Assembly: GCA_050015055.1 (NCBI GenBank)
Contig: JBEKCD010000002.1
Coordinates: forward strand, 163,352 to 227,351
Origin: JBEKCD01 sp050015055
Lineage (GTDB): Archaea; Thermoproteota; Bathyarchaeia; Bathyarchaeales; Bathycorpusculaceae
DNA length: 64,000 bases
Reading direction: 5' to 3'
Shown: positions 32,343 to 41,134 of the stretch, piece by piece
Position numbering within the stretch: position 1 is the first letter of the stretch
Layout of the letters: every line of letters starts with the position of its first letter
Notes under the pieces: model-generated
Told to the model about the DNA's origin: nothing
The model's database searches: none
What the model saw: the letters and a program-made list of their open reading frames with translations, nothing else
Made by a program: the position numbers and the translations under genes

Positions 32343-35264
32343 TTATTCTATGTAAATCGCTGGGCGATAGGGTTTGGCGAGTTGTGCCCTCTGTTTGGGG
32401 TCGTGGCGTTTAGTGTCTTCTTCGTTGAAAACGTGGATTTCCGCGTTCAGCTCTTTCTGGAAGAAGTTTTTTGCTTCTTCTAACACTTCGTTCTCGTCAA
32501 CAATCCCTGTTTGTACTCGTCTCTGTTTTGTTTGTTCGGATGTTCGGTTGATTTCGTCTTCTATTTGGCCAGTGAACTTGGCTACTTTTTCAGCGTTTGC
32601 CCTCAAGTCGGGTTCTTGCATTAGCTGTTTCATGAGGTCCTTCTGCAGGACTTTTGCTGAGGCAGGTTTTTCGAGGGCTTTCAGGTAGGTCTTCCATTTC
32701 CACGCGGCGGCCACATAGTAGCATACTCTTTTCGGTCTTGCACCTGTGGCTTTCATAATGTTCTGGGTGTCTGCGAGCACGTTCATGATGAAGGTTTCGT
32801 TTTCTTCAGCTTTGACGTCTATTTTGGATTCGTCGGCTATTGGCCAGGGTGTTCGGGCGATGAAGTCTTTTCCACCGAGCATTTCCCATATTTCTTCGCA
32901 CATGTGTGGGGCTGCTGGTGCCAGCATCCGTGTTTGGGCGTCTAGGACCTCGTGGAACACATGGGCTGTTGCGGCTTTTCTTTTTGGGTTCTCCTTTTCG
33001 TCTGCGATGCGTTCTTGGTACCATTGGAAGTCTTGGTCCAGCTCATAGAGCGCGGTGTGTATGGCTTTGCGAACGGCGAGTTTGTTCATGGCTTCAGTTG
33101 CGTTTCTGATGTGCTGGTTCAGTCTGCTGAGCATCCACCTATCTATCGCTCTCAGCGTGATATTTGGTGATTTCTTGCGTGGGGTCTTGGAGGTTTCGGA
33201 GGCGAATCTATAGAGTTTTTCGAGTCTGTCTCGCATTGATTTGGCTATTGTGGGGCTGAAGTCGGAGTCTTGGAGCAGTTCGGCTGTGGAGACGACGCTG
33301 AGTCTTATCGGGTCTGCGCCAAACGTGGCGAGTCCTTCGCGTAATGGTATGATGTTTCCAAAGGATTTGCTCATTTTTGCTCCTTCCATCATTACGTTGC
33401 CGTTGGTGGCTATCTGGCGAGGCCAGTGTTTCTCTGGGAATATCGCGGTGTGGTTGAATATCATGAAGGTCAGGTGGTTGGGTACCAAGTCGCGTCCTGA
33501 GTGGCGGCTGTCCAGTGGGTAAAAGTATGAGAATTCGGTGCGCATTTGTTCGACGGTTTCGATGTTCAGGCCGGATTTTTTGGCAAGTTCTGTCAGGTTT
33601 CCTTTTCCTAGGAAGATGTAGTCAAAAACGTCGGTCGTGAGCTGATCTGGCTGAATTTTGTTTTCTTTGATTGTTTTGACTATTGTGTAGTAGGCCATGT
33701 AGATTGTTGAGTCTGAGAGTGATTCGATGATCCAGTCCTTGTCCCAGGGCAAGTGTGTGCCCATGCCTGATTTTCTTGCACAAGCTTTTTCGTGCAGCCA
33801 GTCGATGACGTTGTTGAATTCTTGTCGGAGTTCTTCGGGCAGTATTTCCATGTTATCCAGGTTCTTGTGTGCTAGTGTTTTCCATTCGGGTTTGCCGTAG
33901 TCGATGAACCATTGGTCTTGGACGATTTTGACGATGCATTCTGCTTTGCAGCGGCAGAAGACGGGTCGGTTGAGCAGTTCGTACATTATTGCAGCTTTGC
34001 CTTCCTGTGTTAGGTCCTGTTTGACCCTGTCCTTTGCTTCAGCCACCGACATGCCAGCGTACTTGCCCGTGTTCGCTTTCATTTTTCCGTTGTGGAACTC
34101 GTGTCTGTAAACCTCTTTCGTGGCGTCCTCTAGCTTCGGATCTGACTGTTCTCTGATGTTCATTTTCTTGACCGCGTCGGCTGCTGGAATATCGGAGTAT
34201 CCTTTGACTTCGATGAGCGAGATGGGTTGGACAGAGTTTACGTCTTCAGCTGTTATTCCGTACAGTTTCAGTTTCTGTGGTTCTTTCCTAATGTTTTCTA
34301 AGGCGACGTAATCGTACGGAGCATGGCCTGGGACTGACATGACGACGCCTGTCGCGTTCTTGGGCTCAACAAAATCCGCTGGGAGTATGGGGATGTTCTT
34401 TCCTGTGGCTGGGTTTTGGACGTGTTTTCCTATGAGCTCTTTGCCTTCGACGGTTTCTTGGACTTTGACTTCTCGATTTTGGTTGGCGAGTTTTTCAGCG
34501 CTTTGTTGGCTGATTATCCACTGTTCGCCGTCAACTGTGGCTTTGACGTATTTTGTGTTGGGGTTCAGCCATATGTTTGTGACTCCGAATACTGTTTCAG
34601 GTCTTAGTGTGGCGGCTGGATAGAAAGTGTTGCCTTGCGTGAATTTGATGAGTGTGAATTCGCCTATTTCTGGTTCAACATCGCCGTCGGTGTCGTGTTG
34701 GCCGACTGGGTTTCCGTCTTTGGGGCACCAGCCGACTGGATGGCTCCCTCGCGTAATGTATCCGCCTTGGCGTAGTTTTTGGAATTGCCATTCTATGAAG
34801 CGATTGTAGTGCGGATCGACGGTGGTGAATTCGCGTCTCCAATCTATTGAGTAGCCTATTTCTTTCATGCCGGTTTTGATTTCTTGGTGGAAGTAGCGGG
34901 CCATGGCGATGGGTTCTGTGAGTTCCTTAAGCTTTTCTTTTGGAATCTTGTAGACGTTGATGAAGTCGCTGATGAGGCCTTTGTCGTTGTCTGCAAGACG
35001 TTTGGCCATGGCCAAGACTGGCGTTCCGGTGTAGTGGAAGCCCATTGGCAACAGTGTGTTGTAGCCGCGCATTCGCATGTACCGTGCGTGGACATCTGCC
35101 ATGGTGTAGGTTCTTCCGTGGCCGATGTGCTGGGGGCTGTTGGGGTAGGGGTAGGCTACGGTTACAAAGTACTTAGGTTTGGATGGGTCGGTGTCTGTCT
35201 CGAAGATTCTGGCTTTTTCCCAGTTTTTCTGCCATTTTTCTTCGATTTTTTTCAAAAACTCCAT
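32343..35264 (-). CDS. leuS: Leucyl-tRNA synthetase, archaeal type
   Basis: The 973-residue class I synthetase charges tRNA-Leu. The HIGH-type motif is in PYPNSPQHIGHGRTYT at about 40-55, and the KMSKS motif in GAKMSKSFGN near 635. A large editing (CP1) domain lies between (TLRPETVFGVTNIWLNP... GVVMSVPGHAPYDYVAL). The long C-terminal helical region follows archaeal and eukaryotic cytosolic forms, as does FKKIEEKWQKNWE-like start MEFLKKIEEKWQKNWEKA. The tRNA-Arg gene lies 40 bases past the stop on the same strand. Confidence 0.96.
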   Translation of the reverse strand: MEFLKKIEEKWQKNWEKARIFETDTDPSKPKYFVTVAYPYPNSPQHIGHGRTYTMADVHARYMRMRGYNTLLPMGFHYTGTPVLAMAKRLADNDKGLISDFINVYKIPKEKLKELTEPIAMARYFHQEIKTGMKEIGYSIDWRREFTTVDPHYNRFIEWQFQKLRQGGYITRGSHPVGWCPKDGNPVGQHDTDGDVEPEIGEFTLIKFTQGNTFYPAATLRPETVFGVTNIWLNPNTKYVKATVDGEQWIISQQSAEKLANQNREVKVQETVEGKELIGKHVQNPATGKNIPILPADFVEPKNATGVVMSVPGHAPYDYVALENIRKEPQKLKLYGITAEDVNSVQPISLIEVKGYSDIPAADAVKKMNIREQSDPKLEDATKEVYRHEFHNGKMKANTGKYAGMSVAEAKDRVKQDLTQEGKAAIMYELLNRPVFCRCKAECIVKIVQDQWFIDYGKPEWKTLAHKNLDNMEILPEELRQEFNNVIDWLHEKACARKSGMGTHLPWDKDWIIESLSDSTIYMAYYTIVKTIKENKIQPDQLTTDVFDYIFLGKGNLTELAKKSGLNIETVEQMRTEFSYFYPLDSRHSGRDLVPNHLTFMIFNHTAIFPEKHWPRQIATNGNVMMEGAKMSKSFGNIIPLREGLATFGADPIRLSVVSTAELLQDSDFSPTIAKSMRDRLEKLYRFASETSKTPRKKSPNITLRAIDRWMLSRLNQHIRNATEAMNKLAVRKAIHTALYELDQDFQWYQERIADEKENPKRKAATAHVFHEVLDAQTRMLAPAAPHMCEEIWEMLGGKDFIARTPWPIADESKIDVKAEENETFIMNVLADTQNIMKATGARPKRVCYYVAAAWKWKTYLKALEKPASAKVLQKDLMKQLMQEPDLRANAEKVAKFTGQIEDEINRTSEQTKQRRVQTGIVDENEVLEEAKNFFQKELNAEIHVFNEEDTKRHDPKQRAQLAKPYRPAIYIE

Positions 35265-35596
35265 AAAACTTTCTGAGTCGGTTCGTTGGGTATTAAAGGT
35301 TTTGTTCTTACGAACAGAGAAGGCTATTCCTCACATCTAGCACCCAAGAATAAAGTGCAGAAACTTGCATTAATCTTTTACTATTAGCTGCGCAATGCTG
35401 CGTACGTCCAACTTGCGAGTAAATTACAATCTGGATATGGATATGATCTCTTTGGGTTCCGGTCATGTTTCAACTTCGGTAGCCCCTTTAGATGAATGTT
35501 CTAGTAGACTCTTCTAGAACGATATACCGAAAGGTTTTGTTTTTGCCACATTTATAGTACTTTCTTTGTCAGAAATCAAAGGAGGTGAAAAACACT
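35265..35596. promoter_or_regulatory. Divergent region upstream of the repeat-peptide gene
   Basis: No gene is seen apart from regulatory signals. For the plus-strand peptide gene these are a TATA-like ATTTATAGTA at 35550-35559 and a strong Shine-Dalgarno AAGGAGGTGA at 35579-35588. Further upstream is the palindrome at 35498-35520. The leuS promoter must lie near its start at 35264. Confidence 0.6.
35498..35520. promoter_or_regulatory. Palindrome upstream of the repeat-peptide gene, possible operator
   Basis: GTTCTAG and CTAGAAC (7 bp, perfect) are separated by nine bases, about 30 bases upstream of the BRE/TATA position. A related half-site GTTCTAG occurs near 37111, upstream of the zinc-binding gene after the double-HTH regulator. 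The regulator at 35913-37037 is the obvious candidate binder, by position only. Confidence 0.45.
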
Positions 35597-35854
35597 ATGA
35601 GCTTCAAAATTGTTAAACTGCTAGTCCTTTCAGCCTTGTTCTTCGCAATACTGTCTGCTACTCCAATGCTTATGACAAGCACCCATGCCAATATGAAGAC
35701 AGACAATCTCACCAGCAAACCTGCGACCGAAGTCAACCCAAACGCACACCTGATAGGTGATCCTGTTGGTGGCGGCGTTCCTAAAGTCCAGACAATCCTG
35801 ATAGGTGATCCTGTTGGTGGCGGCGTTCCACTAGTCCACACGAAGGCAGACTGA
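35597..35854 (+). CDS. Small secreted protein with a perfect internal repeat (LIGDPVGGGVP x2)
   Basis: The 85-residue product begins MSFKIVKLLVLSALFFAILS, a signal peptide probably cut after HA at about 31-32. The short mature part ends with two copies of LIGDPVGGGVP separated by KVQTI. At DNA level a 33-bp block is repeated without a mismatch (35749-35781 and 35797-35829), offset by 48 bases. The ATG at 35597 follows a perfect Shine-Dalgarno and a TATA box; an in-frame GTG at 35585 lies inside the ribosome site. No family was recognised. It precedes a double-HTH regulator by 58 bases. A secreted or wall-bound peptide or a precursor of repeated short peptides is conceivable. Confidence 0.78.
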   Translation: MSFKIVKLLVLSALFFAILSATPMLMTSTHANMKTDNLTSKPATEVNPNAHLIGDPVGGGVPKVQTILIGDPVGGGVPLVHTKAD

Positions 35855-35912
35855 CTGTGCTTGGGCAAAATTCTAAAAGCCTTCACTGCGTATTAAATCT
35901 GGGGATAGTTCC

Positions 35913-37037
35913 TTGCGTAAGAGAGTAAGGTCAAGCAGAGAAAAGAAACTAGGTGCTCAAGATGTCGCAATCTTGGAGGGCTTGGCCTTACACAACCCGC
36001 GAAACTTGTCAGATCTTGCCGTGCAGCTCGAGATGCCCAGACCGTCCCTACGTTACAGAATCAAAAACTTACACTCCAACTTTTCTTTAAATCTATACGG
36101 AAACATATACCACACTTTCATCGGACTCAGAAAAGTGATAGTTTCTGCTGACGCAAAACCCGGATATGAAGAGCTACTCTATGAATGCCTGAAAACGAAC
36201 GATTACTGGCTATACGTAAGTCAATGTATCGGAGCACTCAGGTGCCTAGCCATCTACGGAATACCTGCTGAGAAGGAGAAAGAGTTTGAAGGATTCATAA
36301 GCCAGCTTCAAGAATTGAACTTGGTACAAAACGTCAACTATTTTTGGTCGACATGTATCCAAGTCATAAACTCGACTGGCGCATGGTTTGACAAGGCGTC
36401 TGAAGAATGGAGCTTTCCATGGAACTCGTGGGTGGAAGAAGTGCAGAGAACTCAAGCAGAACTACCCTATACGCTCAAAGAACCCGATGCGTACGCCCAG
36501 AAGGCAGATTGGCTCGACATAATGATACTTAAGGAACTCGAAAAAGACAGTACAGTCAAACTGACGGAAATAGCGAAAAAACTCGGCACGAGTCTAGAAA
36601 GAGTGATTTATCATTTCAAGAACCACGTGATTGAAAAAGGAATGTTTGAAGGTTACCAAGTAATAGCAGAACACTACAAAAACCTGTGTGCAGACTCGTA
36701 CTTCTTCCAGTTCTATTTCAAAAACCTGGAGGACTTGACTAAATTCGCTTGTTCACTGATGTACAAACCATTCGCGAGGTACATGGGAAAAGAGTACGGG
36801 AAGAACCGGTTGTTTGCTCAGATCTATCTGCCAAAGGAACAACTAATAAACTTCCAAAAGGCCATTTCAAGATTGATAAGAACAGGATTATTGGACACCT
36901 ACGAGTATGTAATTCAAGATATGACTAGGACGGAGAGACAAACAATTTCGTACGAGTTCTTTAAAAAGAAGAATTGGGAGTATAATGACAAGAAATATGT
37001 CGAAAAACTGCGATCCACAATCAGACAATTCACATAG
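35913..37037 (+). CDS. Transcriptional regulator with two winged HTH domains
   Basis: The 374-residue protein has an N-terminal AsnC-type HTH (about 16-55, QDVAILEGLALHNPRNLSDLAVQLEMPRPSLRYRIKNL in part) and a second at about 198-245 (LDIMILKELEKDSTVKLTEIAKKLGTSLERVIYHFKNHV in part). Each is followed by an alpha/beta region that could be a degenerate RAM-like sensor. The arrangement resembles a duplicated Lrp-like protein. The start is a TTG at 35913. Directly upstream lie the repeat-peptide gene and a palindrome, suggesting it may regulate that gene or sense its product; this is not shown. The exact family is not identified. Confidence 0.75.
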   Translation: MRKRVRSSREKKLGAQDVAILEGLALHNPRNLSDLAVQLEMPRPSLRYRIKNLHSNFSLNLYGNIYHTFIGLRKVIVSADAKPGYEELLYECLKTNDYWLYVSQCIGALRCLAIYGIPAEKEKEFEGFISQLQELNLVQNVNYFWSTCIQVINSTGAWFDKASEEWSFPWNSWVEEVQRTQAELPYTLKEPDAYAQKADWLDIMILKELEKDSTVKLTEIAKKLGTSLERVIYHFKNHVIEKGMFEGYQVIAEHYKNLCADSYFFQFYFKNLEDLTKFACSLMYKPFARYMGKEYGKNRLFAQIYLPKEQLINFQKAISRLIRTGLLDTYEYVIQDMTRTERQTISYEFFKKKNWEYNDKKYVEKLRSTIRQFT

Positions 37038-37144
37038 TTTTCTGATTTGTGCTTTTTGTCAATTCTAAATTAGATTTTTCACCGAAAATGAAATAAAGGC
37101 GGATCATAGTTCTAGAGGTAAGTTCCATTCGGAGTCAGAGGCTC

Positions 37145-37471
37145 TTGTCAAGGAAAAAGAAAAGCAAAGTTTCCATCATCGGAATTTTCAGGCCTGGTCT
37201 AGTGGGCGTGGACGCTCAAACGTCCAGATTGATAGATCCCGCTCACTTGGCGGAAAGCATCGGAATCGATGAAAACCACGTCGTCAAAGCAAGAATCACG
37301 TTAGAAGTCGTAGAAGGGCCATGCGAACTCTGCGGGAAGCTCGCAACAGGGCATCAGATATGCCAGAAATGTGGAAAACTAGTGTGCGACAAGTGCGCAA
37401 AAACAGACTCTGGCGGAAGATACTGCCCAAGATGCTTTGCTCAAATACAATCGCTTTCAAAACTGATCTGA
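37145..37471 (+). CDS. Cysteine-rich zinc-binding protein
   Basis: The 108-residue protein has an N-terminal domain of about 55 residues (VSIIGIFRPGLVGVDAQTSRLIDPAHLAESIGI, in part) and a C-terminal zinc region with CELC (about 60), CQKC, CDKC and CPRC, probably two interleaved sites like a B-box or small RING. Such domains usually mediate protein interactions. The start is a TTG at 37145 after AGAGG. A GTTCTAG half-site lies upstream near 37111. Function unknown. Confidence 0.72.
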   Translation: MSRKKKSKVSIIGIFRPGLVGVDAQTSRLIDPAHLAESIGIDENHVVKARITLEVVEGPCELCGKLATGHQICQKCGKLVCDKCAKTDSGGRYCPRCFAQIQSLSKLI

Positions 37472-37568
37472 TGTTCGCCCTTGCTCGCCTTCGTTTAAGC
37501 GAGCACGTTGCGCTCTTCTATTGAATAGACGAGTCAAACTGGCTCAAAAGGACTGATAGAAGACCATT

Positions 37569-38138
37569 CTATTCGACAGAAGTATTTCTTGTGCTAAGTC
37601 TTGTCAGTATTCTTGGTTCTTTCCATTCTTCTCTCAATATGCCTAACAGGCATACGTCAACGAACTTGCCCATTGCAAATCCGCCCTTCCGAACAATGCC
37701 TTCTTTCTTGAACCCCACTCCTTCTGCTGCTCTTAGGGAAGCTATGTTTCGAGCATCTGTGCAAATTACGATTCGAGGGATGTCTTTATAGAGAAAGAGA
37801 TAATCGACCAAAATCTGTATGGCTTCCCTTCCATATCCCTTTCTGCGTTCAGAGGGAACAACATCGTAGCCGATTTCTACCCAATCATGAAGAATGTCCT
37901 TCCCATAGCCAATGTGCCCTATTCTAGTTCCATCCTTCTTCTCAATCATAAACTCCCCATGTCCCATAGCAACCTGCACGGGCGAAGGATTCTCAAAATC
38001 TTGTAAGGCTTGAGACTTTGACTTCTGCAAAACTGGAAAATACTCGCCTTGAAACTCCAAGCTGTTCCACCAATCCACGAGCAATGGCACATCCTCCTTC
38101 TCCATAAGCCTCAAATTCACATTCTTACCTTCAAGCAA
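37569..38138 (-). CDS. RimJ/RimL-type GNAT acetyltransferase
   Basis: This is an acetyl-CoA-dependent N-acetyltransferase of the RimJ branch: NVNLRLMEKEDVPLLVDWWNS at the start, the acetyl-CoA motif VVPSERRKGYGREAIQILVD at about 112-131, and NIASLRAAEGVGFKKEGIVRKGGF near 146-169. It is the intact paralogue of the frameshifted gene at 20661-21208, sharing starts (LEGKNVNLR/LEGNNVNLR) and ends (LREEWKEPRILTRL/LREEWKEPKILTK). The real substrate may be a protein N-terminus or an antibiotic-like amine. The TTG or ATG at 38138 is the start. Confidence 0.9.
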   Translation of the reverse strand: MLEGKNVNLRLMEKEDVPLLVDWWNSLEFQGEYFPVLQKSKSQALQDFENPSPVQVAMGHGEFMIEKKDGTRIGHIGYGKDILHDWVEIGYDVVPSERRKGYGREAIQILVDYLFLYKDIPRIVICTDARNIASLRAAEGVGFKKEGIVRKGGFAMGKFVDVCLLGILREEWKEPRILTRLSTRNTSVE

Positions 38139-38437
38139 TCAGACCACCAATCCAGCTGTGCAATTCGGTTCAGCTATAACTTTTTCGCAAAACCGAAAAC
38201 TGGCTTAAAGGTCTGGTTTTGCTCGAGACTACTCTCAACAATTGCTTTTTCGTCTTCCCTCAATCCATAAATCTTGTAAACTTGCTCGCGCGCACTACGA
38301 AGTGGACATTGTTACGTTGTACGGAAACTATCCGGAAATGAGCAGGCACACGTTCCAGACTTGGGCTAGAGAACAGGATTGGAGCGCCCTCAGGCCAAGC
38401 ATGACGAAACCTAGCGCGATGTGAATTCTGAATACAG

Positions 38438-38830
38438 ATGGAGCTTTCACAAACAAGATATTCTCTCTCGAGTAAGTTCTTGCTCATGCAGCCACAGACC
38501 GGAGAACTTACGTCCGAGCCAGTGACGCTTGAAACTCAGAAAACACCGAAAACATTCATATTTTATGAGGAGTACAGCCAGAGTGATATACTTGAGACAG
38601 TCAGAACACGCAGACTAGAGTATGACAAGGCAACCCGAGAAAGACGGAAGGAACTGGAAGAAGAAGTTGAAACCGAGGTCAACAGCTTCCACAGGTGGCT
38701 TAAAGAAACGAAAAATCTCGAACCTAGTACTGCTCATTACTATTCAATCGCGCTTAAGAGCCTCCTCCTCGGGCTTCCAACGGGCGTCCAAATCGCCCAG
38801 CTCTTTAGCTTGGTGCTAGACAATCCGTGA
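38438..38830 (+). CDS. Hypothetical protein with SAM-like helical C-terminus
   Basis: The 130-residue protein has a charged helical middle (YDKATRERRKELEEEVETEVNSF) and a C-terminal part HRWLKETKNLEPSTAHYYSIALKSLLLGLPTG (in part). This resembles the N-terminal core-binding domain of tyrosine recombinases, but no catalytic domain follows. It could be a truncated integrase or an unrelated DNA-binding protein. Starts at 38438 or 38486 (MQPQTGE) are possible. Codon use is ordinary. Function not assigned. Confidence 0.55.
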   Translation: MELSQTRYSLSSKFLLMQPQTGELTSEPVTLETQKTPKTFIFYEEYSQSDILETVRTRRLEYDKATRERRKELEEEVETEVNSFHRWLKETKNLEPSTAHYYSIALKSLLLGLPTGVQIAQLFSLVLDNP

Positions 38831-39060
38831 GAAAATAAGACCGGCAATATCCATTAGAGCAGCCCATCAAGCCCTAATTCTTCTTGCACATAGGTCATCC
38901 ATCCCGTCGCCACGTAATAGCATAGCGCGCGCGACAGACATGAGGCTAGAAACTAGACGAATTTATTGAGCAATTAAAAGTCATTGCGTTTTATGCGTTC
39001 TAGTTCGATTCGTTGCTTTTTCTTTGTTTTTTTATGTTGGGTTTTTTTAGTAGAGAAGGC

Positions 39061-39069
39061 TTTATATGG
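39061..39069 (+). promoter_or_regulatory. TATA box of the ECF S-component gene
   Basis: TTTATATGG is centred 28 bases before the ATG at 39092. That spacing is typical of leaderless archaeal transcripts and decides the start codon of the next gene, which otherwise could be read from 38984. Confidence 0.65.
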
Positions 39070-39091
39070 CTGGATTATCCAACCATATTTC

Positions 39092-39667
39092 ATGCGTCGC
39101 TTCACGGTCCGTCATCTCGCGCTCTTTGCTGTTCTGGCTGCCATGTGCACAGGTATCCAGTTGACGCCTCGCCCTCCGAACGTGGAGTTTACTACTTTGA
39201 TTTCCTTCTTGGCCAGCGCTGTTATTGGAATGCCTTTCGGTGTCGGTTTGGGGGCTTTTGTAATGTTTATCAACGGATTTATTTCGCCTTCAGGCTTTGC
39301 CGGCTTGATCCTGCCGTTTCAAATGGTTGGAATGGCACTGGCAGGGGTTGCGGGCGGCCTGTACAGGCGCTCGAGAAATGGTTCTTATAATGCGCAGTCG
39401 TGTTTTGAAACGGCGGTCTTGGGGGCCTTTCTTACCCTTGTCTATGATGCACTCACCAATTTTGCGTATGCAATGCCTTCGATGTTGAACGGTCAACCGG
39501 TTTTGCCGACGTATGTAGCCGTTCTCGTTTCTGGTGCCGTTCTTTCGTTAACACATATTGTCTCCAACGCTGTCATCTTTGGAGCAGGTTTCGTCCCTGT
39601 CACAAACGCTATGCAAAAACTTCTTGGAGGTGAAACAGTCTGGAAAAAAGAGTCTTTACATACATGA
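39092..39667 (+). CDS. ECF transporter S component-like membrane protein
   Basis: The protein has six predicted membrane helices and the features of substrate-binding S components: a start with RRFTVRHLALFAVLAAMCTGIQL, conserved N-terminal helix small residues, and later VEFTTLISFLASAVIGMPFGVGLGAFVMFINGF (in part) and VLVSGAVLSLTHIVSNAVIFGAGF (in part). S components pair with shared EcfT/A energising units to import vitamins. The ATG at 39092 is chosen from the TATA position. The next gene overlaps by four bases and encodes a DUF4430 (transcobalamin-like) exported domain, which points to cobalamin or a related corrinoid. No EcfA or EcfT is in the window. Confidence 0.8.
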   Translation: MRRFTVRHLALFAVLAAMCTGIQLTPRPPNVEFTTLISFLASAVIGMPFGVGLGAFVMFINGFISPSGFAGLILPFQMVGMALAGVAGGLYRRSRNGSYNAQSCFETAVLGAFLTLVYDALTNFAYAMPSMLNGQPVLPTYVAVLVSGAVLSLTHIVSNAVIFGAGFVPVTNAMQKLLGGETVWKKESLHT

Positions 39668-40119
39668 TCTTGGCTCTTCTGGTCTGGGCAATTTGCGCTA
39701 CTGCCATAGCTGGTTACTACTTGGTGCAATACGACACTTATCAAAATGAATACGACCACCTGCTGAGACAGGTAAACATGTCCATACGAGTCAACATTCT
39801 TGTTAGTTATGGCAATGGAACAAGGACATGGTTCAACAATACTTTGCTGTCTGTCGGTTCAACAGCGTTCAGTGCCATACTTGCAGTATCAGACGTAAAG
39901 TACAAGGACTATGGAGGAACCTTGGGGATACTGGTGACATCCATAAATGGCCTAGCTGGCGATTCCACGACGCACGGATGGTTCTACTGGTACAGAGAAA
40001 CTGGCAATTCAACGTGGATATCCCCGAATTTTTCTTGCGCACAACAAATACTTCATCAAGACGACACCATTGCCTTCTCCTACGAAAGTTTCAACCCGTG
40101 GCCAACATCGCCTTCATGA
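39664..40119 (+). CDS. Membrane-anchored DUF4430 (transcobalamin C-terminal-like) protein
   Basis: An N-terminal helix (about 2-20) is followed by an exported domain with the DUF4430 pattern: VNILVSYGNGTRTWFNN, STAFSAILAVSDVKYKDYGGTLGILVTSINGLAG (in part), HGWFYWYRETGNSTWISPN, and CAQQILHQDDTIAFSYE. DUF4430 is found in transcobalamin-like beta domains that contact corrinoids. It overlaps the ECF S-component gene by four bases, so it is probably the surface ligand-capture partner of that transporter. Cobalamin as ligand is an inference from family and context. Confidence 0.78.
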   Translation: MILALLVWAICATAIAGYYLVQYDTYQNEYDHLLRQVNMSIRVNILVSYGNGTRTWFNNTLLSVGSTAFSAILAVSDVKYKDYGGTLGILVTSINGLAGDSTTHGWFYWYRETGNSTWISPNFSCAQQILHQDDTIAFSYESFNPWPTSPS

Positions 40120-40366
40120 GACAGCTGTTCTTCCTTCCGAAACATCGCTTTCTTTTTTTCACAGCCGTTTCGGTTGAACACTTTAAATGTGAAAATTGCT
40201 ACTATGAGTTTATGGTCAAAAACAATCATCGCACATCGGAAACATTGGAATTTCTTAGGGTAGTCCAAGCTACGGGAAAAGCTGCCCCCGGTCTCACATC
40301 CTCGTTAGGGCGCGCTTATCCATCTCACCATACTAACGAATTGCTATCTCTGACTAACAACAGCCT

Positions 40367-41038
40367 ATGACGAGGTCTATGCGATTGAACCCTCTTGAAA
40401 CAATCGGTAAGGTGGCAGGAAAAATCGCGCCTGGACGTTTGCCTTCTTTTGCTGAGGCCCACGTCATCAAGGCTTTGGAAGAGATCGGCCTCCAAGAAAA
40501 CGTGGGCAGGCTGAAACTCTCAAAAGACCTTCACCTCGGCGAAGGCGAGGCCAGAACTCTGGTCAAACACCTCAAGAACGAAGGGCTGATTGAGGTTTCA
40601 AAATCCGGCATTTCGCTGTCTGCAGCTGGAAGAAGACTGCTGTCGGGCCTGAGAGTTCTCATGAGCGAACAAATAGATGTTCCTTCTACGCCCTTGACAG
40701 TCGGGCCCTTCAGTGTTGCAGTCCGAGTTAGAGGAATAAAAGACTCTATTCAATACGGTTTGGAGCAGAGAGACGCCGCCATAATGGCGGGAGCAAGGGG
40801 AGCCACTACTCTTGTCTTCACTAAGAACAGGCTCACTATGCCCGGCACGGGGGAAGATGTGTCAAAAAGTGATCCTTCTCTTTTGGCTTCTTTGTCAAAA
40901 CTTGATTTGAACGAGGGCGATGTCATAATAATAGGCAGCGCAGACGAAAGGATCAAGGCAGAATTCGGGGCAAAGACGGCGGCCCTCGAACTTCTCAAAT
41001 CAAAAAACAGAGCCAACCTCAAGAGAAAAAGTGCGTGA
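40367..41038 (+). CDS. DUF4443 HTH regulator
   Basis: This 223-residue archaeal protein has an N-terminal winged helix (about 30-90, FAEAHVIKALEEIGLQENVGRLKLSKDLHLGEGEARTLVKHL in part, then EGLIEVSKSGISLSAAGRRLL) and a C-terminal DUF4443 domain (about 105-210, VGPFSVAVRVRGIKDSIQYGLEQRDAAIMAGARGATTLVFT in part, ending GDVIIIGSADERIKAEFGAKTAALELL). The family is seen mainly in TACK archaea and has no known target. It lies 248 bases after the DUF4430 gene and is convergent with the ABC permease. The ATG is at 40367. Confidence 0.85.
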   Translation: MTRSMRLNPLETIGKVAGKIAPGRLPSFAEAHVIKALEEIGLQENVGRLKLSKDLHLGEGEARTLVKHLKNEGLIEVSKSGISLSAAGRRLLSGLRVLMSEQIDVPSTPLTVGPFSVAVRVRGIKDSIQYGLEQRDAAIMAGARGATTLVFTKNRLTMPGTGEDVSKSDPSLLASLSKLDLNEGDVIIIGSADERIKAEFGAKTAALELLKSKNRANLKRKSA

Positions 41039-41134
41039 AGTTCATTCAAACTCGGCACGGCGCGCGCTCTAACTCCTTGCACAGATTCATCTTTGCGAAA
41101 GGCCAAAGTGCCTAAAGGCATTAAACAGTGGCGG

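Noticed and set aside
35585..35596. GTG at 35585 as the start of the repeat-peptide gene
   Set aside because: The GTG lies within the Shine-Dalgarno sequence that serves the ATG at 35597.
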